From the NCBI GenBank assembly GCA_003260075.1, contig QLIY01000428.1, forward strand, positions 62,001 through 126,000: DNA of 64,000 nt, written 5' to 3'. Positions within the stretch are counted from its first letter, which is position 1, and the number at the start of each line of letters is the position of its first letter. Source of the stretch: Phallusia mammillata. Its lineage: Eukaryota; Chordata; Ascidiacea; Phlebobranchia; Ascidiidae. Both the position numbers and the translations under genes were made by a program. Below the pieces are notes generated by a model that saw nothing but the letters and a program-made list of their open reading frames with translations, made no database searches and was not told where the DNA came from. Positions 37,464 to 48,899 of this stretch are shown one piece after another.

Positions 37464-38907
37464 GTTTTGGGAACGAGTTTTCTTGTATTCAACCAATTTT
37501 TGTTTCAGATTTACACAAACAACATAACGCAAATGTTTGAAAGCAAAAGAAAAACTTTTGTTTCTGCAAAGAGAAAAATTTTAAACTACAAAATAGACAA
37601 ATATATGATTTTATGAATTAATCCTGCTAATGCCGGATTCAACCAATGCAGCAATTTATGAAACTTGTAAGTCATGAATGTAAATGAATGGAAGGAAATG
37701 GCTGTGAAACCCAATTGATGTTGCTACAGAAACTGTTTTCCATTGATCACAGCGGTGAAAAGTTTTAACATTAAATGAAAGATGTAACTTGAGTTTTATC
37801 ACCAATGTAGCAAATTTCTATTGGATATTTGTTTGTCTTTGTATTTTAAAGCTCTACTGATTGCATTAATCGTTAAATAAAGGCAAATGAACCGATATAC
37901 AGATGAGAAAAGACATATTTAACATTATAACAGATGTCTCTATTAAGTGTGTTTTTCTGTAACAATTAGGCACAGTAAAATAATGTTACAGACTTCATTA
38001 ATAATGCAAAAGTAAGAAACAACCATTGCAACTTTTAGCTACCATAGAAAATAATCCCTTTTGTAACAGGTTTAAAAGTTTGTAAATACAAAAATTGTTA
38101 ATATCTTTAATACTTTGATATCAATGTAGCTATTAAAAAAAACCATACCATACAACAAGAGCAGTTTACAAAAGTTTGTTTCACTTTTACACACAAATGT
38201 TTTTATTTAACTTTAGGTTGAAAGAGTCTAATTATTTCTGCTAGCGTTTGGTAATAAAGTTATTCTACTAGGCCAAAGTTGAAAAACAAAACATTTCGTC
38301 AACAGCACAGAAAAAGGTTCCGAACATACAACATATACATTGAGAATAACTGATTTTTTGCAATTTAAAATCCAGAATTTCTACTACATTAAGTGTGTCA
38401 TACAAACAGTTTGAAGTCGAACAACTTTAGAACTAACACATCAGTTACGGAACAAAAAGCGACGTTCCATTATCGCCACTTCTCCTTCCATTGTCACAAA
38501 TCGCGTCAATAATCGTCAGTCGTCACTTCGCGAAACAATCTCTTTTTTTCTCGAATGTTTTTCTTGCCGATGCGCTTCGCTGATTTCGAGGTGACGTCAG
38601 AAAGCAAATCTCGCGTATCAGGTTTTCATGAATCACCAATTTGCGATTTTATTTTTTTACAAATATAACTGAATTTCTTTGTCGAAATAATTTCAAAACT
38701 TTTCAGCTAACCTTTTTTGCATTAAATTAACCATAAACTTGTTTAGCCTACATGAGCAATAAAATTTCAAAATTGCCCCCAAATTTAGCCTACTCAAGTT
38801 TCTCCCCTTACATTGTATGGCTTTTTTCTCTAAAATGGTCCCTTTCTACATGGGAAAAAATCTACCTATTTTAAACAAAATTGTTGTGTTGTTTTTAAGA
38901 TTTTTTT
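37464..38907. other. 5' flank of SorCS
   Basis: Likely SorCS promoter and 5' UTR. A CRE octamer lies at 38592-38599 in a slightly GC-richer patch (38455-38600) that could be a core promoter. No transcript boundary is visible. Confidence 0.4.
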
Positions 38908-39054
38908 TAAGAACTTGTATTTTCGCTGACGTTTCGCCCACCAGAAAGGAGTAATGAATGATATGTTGCGAGCATACAAGCGAAAATGTACAAGTCAGCT
39001 GAATATGACAAAATAATCTGGTGGGCGGAACGTCAGCAAAATACAAGTTCTTAA
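38908..39054. mobile_element. Foldback MITE, AAGAACTTGTATTTTCGCTG ends
   Basis: Left arm TTAAGAACTTGTATTTTCGC continues to GCCCACCAGA; the right arm has TCTGGTGGGCGGAACGTCAG and ends in ACAAGTTCTTAA. A related copy lies at 44072-44193 with the same GCCCACCAGA and TCTGGTGGGC arms. Confidence 0.75.
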
Positions 39055-40406
39055 AGAAAAACTAGTATTTTTGTAAATGCATATAGAGCCAATAAATGAT
39101 AAGCTGCAGACAGTGCACACTGTTTCGACCTATAAGGTCTCATCAGCAATTATTCTTACCATAAACCCAAATTGCTGTAACAGCACCATAAACGTCTATG
39201 CTCTGTTGCGCCACCTACCAGAAGTTCTCAGGTCGGGCCAAAGGTGAAGCTCAGTGTTAGTAGATCTACCGAGCTTGCAAGCTATTGCTGCCAGGCAAAA
39301 TATCAAGTTTATAGAGCTCTCCTGGCAATTATATGCTAAACTTGGTATCTGCCTGATGATCGACTTGTTTACAAGCTCCCTCCCCGATCAACTGGAACCT
39401 CGTTATCCAGAACTAACCTGGAATATTTTATTCGTATATTGAGTAACCTGGAAATAATTTAACTGATGCAGAAAAACTGTCAAGTCTGTTTGTTCAGCTT
39501 CAAGTAGCACTGAGCGAACCAAATGTACTGCCCAGGATCACCCGATGTTTACAAAAACGGAAATAACTTCTGCACGAAAAAATCCAACACACGCTAAAAT
39601 ATTTCGAAAAAACTTTTCTTTGCGTTAGAAATAGAAAAAAATCCTGGCGCAAAAAAGACTTTGAAACCGTCACAGGAAGACACACAGCATTGCTATGGAA
39701 ACGGCGTTGTCATGGGTTACGCGCGGTTCTGTCCCGAGTAGTACGTGCAAATGGTTAGTGTACAAAAAATAATGCAGACAACAGTTTCGGGGCTGCAACA
39801 TTTGGTCACTAGGGGGCACAATTAAGCACAGGCTTGTTCGAAAGACAAAGTTAAATTGCAACATTTTAAACCAAGCTGAAAGTTGGTTGGTGAAATTCAA
39901 TGCCACAAATTATTTTTTGTGAAACACTGGTGTTACATTCAGAGGTAAAAATAGGAATGGCAGTGAGAAAGAGCAGCGCTGCTGTAAATATCCGATCCAA
40001 TGAGCGAAATGTTTCCGCACGAGGTCGGTTGGGCTCCAACATTTTTTGAATACCAGAAAAAATGTGGAATTATGGAATGAAACATATAAAAAAACATCCA
40101 AACAATTTGCAAAAACATTTGCTTCAAAACTATTCAGTGTTTCGGCAACGCAAGATATTAGATAAAAATCACAACTTTCGAAATTACATCTAATAAAAAA
40201 AAAACAATAAAAAATCGTCAGATGGAATGATGACTCAGCAAAACGAGAATGACATCGCAAAGCCACATCCGGGACAGTGTTACGTCATCATACCATTATC
40301 GTCTGCAAATAAATTGGAGTTTACATTATTGTCAGGGTTATTAAAACCGCAGGAAGACAGCAACAAACCGATATCCCCAGCTTCCAAACTTTAAGAGGTT
40401 TTAAAC
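39055..40406. other. Spacer between SorCS and RGS12
   Basis: Contains a partial GCTATTGCTGCCAGGC repeat at 39275-39345. No gene supported. Confidence 0.4.
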
Positions 40407-40654
40407 CAGTGTTTCTCAACCTTTTTACTCTGCGACCCCCTTTAGTACTTTTCTGACAACTAACGTCGCATAGAAAAACCCTCAAAGTTATGATTGCGGC
40501 CCATGAACTTAAACCATTTCATGTTTTGTATGTCAAAAAACACAATGATACAGAAGTATATAATCGAAAATGCTGTTGTGCCCATTTCGCGACCCCCTCC
40601 AAAGGTGCATGACGCCGTCTTTCGGGGTAGCGACCCCCAGGTTGAGAAACACTG
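40407..40654. mobile_element. hAT-type MITE, CAGTGTTTCTCAACC ends
   Basis: Right end GGTTGAGAAACACTG; inner arms contain GCGACCCC inverted. Flanks TTTTAAAC and TTTCGAAC match at six of eight. Lies just 3' of RGS12. Confidence 0.75.
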
Positions 40655-40872
40655 TTTCGAACTTTTACAAATGTACAAGAAACTTTGGGCTTGTGAGTCA
40701 ACAAAAGACAAATGTTTCATGGAAGTATTTCAGCTGCCTATTCCCCCCCCCCGGGTAGCGACCCCCAGGTTGAGAAACACTGTTTCGAACTTTTACAAAT
40801 CTACAAGAAACTTTGGGCTTGTGAATCAACAAAAGACAAATGATTCATGGAAGTATTTCAGCTGCCTATCTA
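40624..40872. other. X-C-X' junction, C10 at 40743-40752
   Basis: 40624-40742 and 40753-40872 are copies covering the hAT right end and its flank. Confidence 0.8.
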
Positions 40873-41097
40873 CACAACGCATGTAAATGTGAATAAGTTT
40901 TAACCGTATGTTCTTGGCCTAATATACAAACAAGTCGGAATTACGGGAAACTACAGATGTGCCACTTTTGTATCGGGTTTCCTAACCAGCATCGGGCAGT
41001 AAACCTTTGAAAACGTTTACTCAAAAAATATTTTATAATTGGTTAATTAATTTCCCGAACTGTTTTTTAACGAGTTCGGCACGCTTGACTGTCGAGC

Positions 41098-42322
41098 CTA
41101 GCTGGCAACCTTTGCATTCGTCACGTAATAATCATTATTTTGACGCCACAATATTACCTTTGTTTCTTCATCGTTTTCCCCGGGATGATCGAATTGATGA
41201 ACCTTAGTTGAAATCGGAGTTGGCGGAGAAAAATCAGCCATGGAAAGTTCGAGAAGGTTACGACCTTGAACTGAGCGGTCATGGGGAGGGGTGGGGAGGG
41301 TCACCAAGGTCATTTCTGGGTCAAAACTGCCCTCCAGGCCCAGCGAACCCACTATATCGGGATCCTCGACAATAGTTGTGTCGTTGGGGTCACTTTCGTT
41401 CAGTTCAGGGGTCAGCCTATCACGTGACACTTGTGGGACCGCAAACGACGGCTTAAAAGTGCTAAAACTTTTTGGCTGGGCGCTCAACTCAACATAGCCC
41501 CTCGACCCCCTCCTAGTGTCGGTTTTCCGGTGCGTGTGGCGTCCACTAGTGTCGCTAGTGAGCTGCACGGAGCTGGGATCCAGTATTGAGGAAATGGCGT
41601 AAGGTGAAAGTTCATCTACGACATTGTCGACGACGTGTACCCCTGTCGACTCCGTTGAGTTATTATTGTTGCCGTTCTTGCTCCCTCTAGTGGCAAGCTC
41701 CGGTTGTTTAAGGAAATCCGGAAGCACGAGGTCGGCTTTCGAGATCAATCCTCGCTGGTCGTTCATCTTGCTGCTCTGGAGCAACGACATCAGATTGAGG
41801 AGTTCTGCCACAAAATTAGAAATATTCAAACTTCAAACTTCCTGCTTGTATGTCGTGGGTTCGAATCCCACCGCAGGCTAGATTTTTTCTAGCCTATGGT
41901 GGTGAATGCTTGGTGACCGGCTGATTCGATATGGCGCCTTCAATAGACTTGGCGTACTAAGATTGATATGCAAGTGTGCCGTGATTGCTGGTCTACATAG
42001 GCGCTTCAGTACTGATCCCAGCTATTCATCTATTCTTAACTGCTTGGATGTTAGGGACTTACCTTCCGTCTCCTGTTTTTCAGCGTTCCTCGATTTCACG
42101 GTGGAAACAGGTTTATTTTCCTCAACTTTATCTTTCTTCTCCTTGAAACTGTGGTTGGCTGCAAAACAAACCATATAATTTTAATTCTAATGTCAAAAAC
42201 GCGAAGGCTTCGTCAAAAATACCTTTCTTAGCGACGTCACGATGTCGCTGTTCGAGAATAATCCTCAGTCCGTCGATGTTTGAGACAGGCTGATCGAGAA
42301 TTAATTCGTCTTCTTCGCCGCT
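41098..42322 (-). CDS. RGS12: RGS12 last three exons: GoLoco motif and C-terminus
   Basis: 42223-42322 and 42063-42158 encode an acidic then Lys/Glu-rich linker. The last exon 41098-41804 starts with the GoLoco motif [20 protein letters not shown], with the Asp-Gln-Arg triad that contacts GDP on G-alpha, followed by [12 protein letters not shown] as in human RGS12. About 200 further residues are low complexity. Confidence 0.93.
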
Positions 42323-45300
42323 CTGTGTAAAAAAAACATTAAAAATCATCGGACCAAAGTTGCAAGTCGGGCCGGGTTCGGGTTTAGGTTTTTTCGAACA
42401 AACAGGCTCGATTCGAGCCTGACGTATTTTTTAAGTAATTTTAACTAGCTAAGTAGCCAGTTGCTGGACCTGACCTAATGTCAAACAGCCCTAAAACGCC
42501 TTGTTCAAGACCAATTGTCTATTGTGTTTTGGTCTTTCCTGAGGCTTCAATGTTTACGCCTGTCAATCAAACTTTCGGGCCTAAACGGGCTTCTCAAAAA
42601 CGATTCAGGTTCGGGCCCCAATTTCAGGCCCGTTTACAACTCTCATTTACAGGGTAATTCTCCAAGCATTATGACTCACAATCTTGGCAGTGACGTCACA
42701 CAGCTGTAGGTTGTATTTGGTGAGCACAGATTTGAGGGCGTCTCCGATATTCTTGCCAGGGCGGGCTTTCACTCCCACAGATCGTCGCACGGGAAGCATG
42801 TCGAGTCGGAACAATGCGCGGCGTTCCAGAACTATTGAACGCGAAGCTGAAAAGCAATTGTTACGTCACAACAAGTTCTACAATGATGCAATACAGACAA
42901 CATTAGAGGAATTCGACTCAAATCACGGTAATTTATGAAAAAAATAAACGAGAATTATAATTTCCAAAGTACTGGTGCAGTCTCTGTTGTCATCATCAGT
43001 GCAGGAAACTTCTGCATGATGCATTCTATGTACACCAGTTCTTTGGCAGTCATGTTTTTGATTAAATTACTTTTCAAGTCCGTGTATAGAGTTCATAAAC
43101 GAGAATTAGTTTTGTAAATGTGCTTTAAAGGTTCTTTTGCCGCTAATTCCTGCATCAAATTCACAGTTTATTCGCCCACCTAATACGGAAACATCAAGAT
43201 CGAGTGAAAGCGGTCTCTTCGGCCTCCCACTTCCACCACTTGCGGAGCTAGAGCGGTCGTCGTCGTCGAACATGAAAACTTCGACAGCAGATAATTTCAC
43301 GCCTCTTCTCTCGCACAAATTATCCAAAGCCTCAGCGACGGTTGTTACCCCGGATTTTTTCGCATAAATCACCGTCGTTGTGTTGTCCCATAACGTCACG
43401 TGGCACACACGTGATGCGTCGGGAAAATCCGGCACCGCAGTGGGCAGTGAACCGGAACGCACAAGCGGTGACGCGTGACCGAGGTAGGATTCGGAACCGG
43501 AAGAATCCTGTCATAAACAAATCGATTGTCACGTCACAAACACCGGTGATTTGGACATCACAATACTCACCCTGCTCGAATCATGACCGGCAGATGATTT
43601 ATCGCGTTGAAAAGATCCGCCCTTGGGTCGATCTGGAACAAGAATTGTTACGTCATAAATAGGAAACAATGCACACAATCAGAAATCACGAATAAACATC
43701 ACAAATGTCACACAAACATCGTAAACAAATTGTTGTCACGTTTCATAAACACGAATACATTGTGACGATTGAATTATGACTCGCAGTGGCATTATGACAT
43801 AATAACACGATAATCGCGTAACAACGTGCAGAAAATTTGTTTGGGGAAAATAATGCCAAATCGGGTCGCTATAATTAGAATCAACTATTGTGTGTGAAAA
43901 TATAAATCGCTGCATTTGACACAAAATTCTACTAAAACTTACTTTTAAATCCGAACAAACTCTTTTTTGATCCTTTGCTCTTTTTGCCCTGAAAAAATAA
44001 AGTGATTTTAATTTCTTACTTATTTATCGAATTTGTCGTTCAACTGGTGTAGTGCTAAACAAATTACTAGTTATTTTTGAAGAACTTCCAGAATCGCCCA
44101 CCAGAACATTTTCGCTTGTTGTGCTCGCATTATATCATTCATTGCTCTGAAGAAGCCCTACCGTTCTGGTGGGCGAAATATATAAGTTCTACTAGTATTT
44201 TGTTTCGCATTACAGTAGTTAAACAACAAATTTGATAATTAGAGATTCCGTATGTACGACACCAACACAATAAAACAAATGCGTTTGACGGAGAAAAATG
44301 GATAATGTTAATATCTACCTTTCTTCTGAACGATGAACTACCAGCGTCCACACTTCTTGCAGGGGGACGTGAATATATTGAGCTGTCCACACTGGTTGTG
44401 TCTGAAGTGTTACTCCAAGTTGACGTGTCGAGCGGTAGAGGGCGCCCTTCCATCTCGCTCACCATGCACTGTCGGTAGAGGGGCGACTTGAGGAATCTGC
44501 TGTAACTGTCCAACTTCATCAAAGTGTAAACCTGCAACAATATTTAAGCTAAATGGTTTAGGACGAAAATTTGTGGTGATCCAACACTTTTATCGTTTTA
44601 TGGCCAACAATTAAATCACGACATTTGTGGGAGTTTTATAAGTGGTAAAGTACATAAAATCTTTTTGAGGGTTACAATGTTAGTTGATGAAGGCTCGTGT
44701 ATCAATAATGCAAGCCATATTTGCTAATGGCATGCAATACCGAGTTTTAATGGTAAATCAATGATCGAAAATAGTTTATAAAGGAGCAGTTTGAGAACTA
44801 GCAGACTTTGAATAAAAACTAATAAACATATTTATATACTGCACGTAATTAAGACATTTGCATTAATTAATTATTATCAAACCACAACACAATAGGTCGC
44901 CTGCAGGTCAACTAATATTTCGAGAAATGCCACATTACAATCGTCCCTTGTGACATCACAACCCGATTCACGAATTCTTTACATGAAACAATGTCAACTA
45001 AAGAAAGGCCTGTGTGACGTCATAGTGGCATAGCGGAAGTCGGATGACCACACGGAAATCATCGTCCTTCCGTAGATGTACCAGGAAATTAAGACGAAGC
45101 GATAAAACCAATGAGGGCAGGGTGAAATCCACTTTAGATTTCGAGTTTGGTAACAGACAATGCTACGCCACAACACTATTCATACGTCACAATGGCCATT
45201 GTTCGATTTCGAACTGACCTGGTTCTGCTGGTTGAGGAAAATATTTGGATGTGGTTGTGACGTGAGAGCTTCTTCTGCCTGTTGTTGACCCTGACTGTCG

Positions 45301-48300
45301 ATGTTCACAGGCATCGGTGCGTCGTGCGCTAAGAATCTGAAGTAACATGAGAATGAATCGGTGTGTAAATGGAAATAAGACATGGTGCGTTAACAACTTA
45401 ATAAGGTTTAATAAATATTGGGGTTGGAGGGAAAAAACGACAAATGGGTAAAAAAAATAAATGTTGAAAGTATATGTCAGTCCCAATTGTCAATCCAAAA
45501 ACTTCTCAAGAGGAGAATGAGAAATACAAAACTGATGGACATTTCGATGCACGCGCAACTGATGAAGGTCGTGTCAAGGTCGACCACGTGGCTGTTACAT
45601 AACAACTGATTGATCGATTTCGTGCGAAATCGTGTAAGCCACATTGACGAATAAATTGAGCAATTCATGTAGCCAGACATATTGTACAAAACTGGTTGAT
45701 GAAGTGAAACAGTAAACAATAATGAAAATGTAGAGTAAAAGTTAGTGCAAGTGCTACAGGCTAGCGACAAATTTAGTCCTACTCACTGGGTAAAGTAGAG
45801 TCGCGAAGGGAACTTAAACTAATGATTAGCACACATTTCGGCGGTAGTTAAAACTTAAATTTATAATTACTCCTTCCCTAATTATAAGTTCCTGCTCCTC
45901 CAGTGTGTCAGAGGGCAACGACAATGTTTACGTTACAAGGAAAAAGGGGATTTCCACCGCATAAAGGTCTTTGTTACATAACAAAGGTCAACTACCTTCC
46001 TCACTTTGCAAACTTGGCCTCTAAAAAATTTGTTGTAAAGCAAACACTAATTTGTGCACAACTCACCAATCTTATACCACACAATTTTTCAACAAACAAT
46101 TTTTACGTTCAATGACTGACGTGTGTTTTATCCGCCTTATAATATCGTCTTTAGCGTTTAGGTTTGCTTCAAAACAAAACCTCCTGCAAAGTTTTGTTTC
46201 GTTTAGCAGATGCTTGAAGACTTAAAGGGCGGCTTAAACCAACAAACAACGGAAGTAGAACGTATATCCGCTCAATTCAATGGTTTCCTAGTCCTACTCC
46301 ACAACGCAACGCAGTTTCGAAAATAAATTTGGACTTCATGAAGACAAAAAATAATTTATGCAAAAAGTGACAACCATTATTTGATTTGATTGATTGAGTT
46401 ATTTTAAATGTTGTAGCAAGACCTGTAATAATTGCAAAGTAGTTTGACAATCAGACAATACACACACAATTTAAGTTCCAAATCAACAAGCGCCTGTGTG
46501 ATGTCATAAACAATATCCGGCAGAAAGACAATGACGCTTGTTTACACTACGTCACAAACAGGTAAGGCCTACAAAAACTGGCGTCACAAACGGAAGTAGT
46601 GACGTGACAATACTGGTTAGGGGAAGTGATTTAAGCAAGGGGGATTTTTTGGTTAATCGGTTAAATTTTTTGGGTTTAAACTGTGGTGAACTGAGATGAA
46701 TGGGGAAATTGTCGGGCTAAACAGGTTTAACTGTGAATCACAGATCTGTTATTACCCGTTTTCATTGAATTTTACCACATCTATATGGGTTATTGAAAAC
46801 ATTAAATTGAATTGAATTTCTTATCACGTGAACAGTTTTAACATAAATTCATCATGAAAACACTCATATGATAAACATCTTACCTATCATATTCAATTCT
46901 AATTACAATCATATGATAAACATCTCACCTATCATATTTAATTTTTATCACAATCATATGATAAACATCTCACCTATCATATTTAATTCTAATCACAATC
47001 ATATGATAAACATCTCACCTATCATATATGGCCTTGATATCATGTTTCATTTTTTCCACATCATCAGCAGAAATTGTTCTTAAACCTTCACAAGCTTCCC
47101 AAAACAAAATATTTTCCTCTGAAAACTCCTTGCACAGGAAATGCTAAAAAATAAATGAATTATCTTACAAACATCACAAAACAGCACAAATGTTATGGCT
47201 AAATGTAAACAAAAAATACAAAAAAGTGGTTGAAACAGTTGTTAGAAAGTAAAACAGTGATGTTTATAGGTCAATAAATATGAAAAGATTATATCTCCAG
47301 TTGTACAGAAAATTGGGAATCGTATATTTTAAGGTTAAAATATGTTAGCTGCCTTATTTGAGACAAGCATAATGTTGAATTAACACATAGTTCACACATT
47401 AGGTTTGCATCATTGAGGTAATACAGTGTTGCAATATCACGCATGTGACGTATCACGTTTCACCACAATATGGGGGTGGTAGGTGCTACTAAGTCACCAC
47501 TACAACTATTATTCACAGATGTGTTATGCCACATGACACATGACGGGTGCCTTGTCCCAGTTTTGCATCATATTTACATACTGCAGCACACCGATACTAT
47601 AAGGGCAACATCGCTATTTATAAGTGCATACAAAAGTTTTCTCCACCCAATTGTGCACAGAAATAATATGAAGCTAACCACAAAAAAAACTTGGCAGCAG
47701 TGGTAAAAATGTATTCATGTATGTGAGCCAAACTTTCTTATTCCTTAATATAATATTTCCAAACATTAACCCTAAAATTATAATCCATGTGAGTTTATTA
47801 AATGTTCTGTTGCTAGATTTAAAGTTTGGGTAAAAAAAAAACAATTTCTGTGATAAAATTTAAACAACCATTTCTGTTCCTACCTTAAAATATTTTACTC
47901 CCAGTGGATCATCGAGCAATCGGTCAAATGAAACGGCCCAGTGTGATATTCTTCCTGCTGTGACATCACTAACTTGGGGGGGCGCAACCCCCCTTAGAGA
48001 TGACCTGTGGTAACCATAGTCGAAATTTCCACTGAATGAGCCATTGATGCAACTAGGTAAACTTGCATTGCTTGCAAGACTTTCCACACTTGATGCACCA
48101 CTTAACGGATCTTCAACGCAAACAAAGCAAATTAGAACGCAAAAATATGAACAAATATCACTGCTTCCACATTGTATGACACATAAGTACAAGTATAAGT
48201 TTGCACGCTAAACACTTAAAGAAAAAGTTAAGAATATAAAGTAAAATGCAAGACACACTTTGAAACAGTGTAACACTGATGGAAGAGCTTTTCAGACTCT

Positions 48301-48808
48301 ACATTTGACAGAAAAGTAAAACATCAAAATGTGAGTAAAATGTGAAGACTTTTTATCAAACAAACAAGTATTCAGAAACATGAACTTTTCATATTTGTGA
48401 AATTTGTGTTACTTATTTTCAGGCTCAATACTTCACAAAAAATATGTTTTAGTGAACAAACAATGTCATTTTAATCAGAAATATGAAACATTATTTTCAG
48501 ACTGAGGATTTTAAGTGAATAACCGTTTTATTTTGTTAGTTTTTTTGCGCACATCATTGACTTACCTTCATCGGAGACGGCAACATTCTGTGGAGAATCA
48601 CAACCAGTTGGTGAGTTTACATAATTTGACATGATATATCCAGGTGTTAGTGAAACATTGTGGCGGTTGCTATGGTTACTGTCTATTTGTAAAGTCATCC
48701 TAATTCAAACATTCAGCAAGTTAACCAGCTATTACAAATAATATATTTTAGTTGAAAATAATTCGTTGTATGTCAAGTTCAACGTCACGGTAAAGTACTG
48801 TTATTTAC

Positions 48809-48899
<91 letters not shown>

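Noticed and set aside
40494..40886. 130-codon plus-strand open frame
   Set aside because: It reads through a hAT MITE, a C10 run and its duplicated flank; an artefact of the junction.
48810..48899. G-quadruplex or i-motif regulatory tract near the internal ATG
   Set aside because: A 90-base pure C run matches the other placeholder runs and has no natural interruptions.
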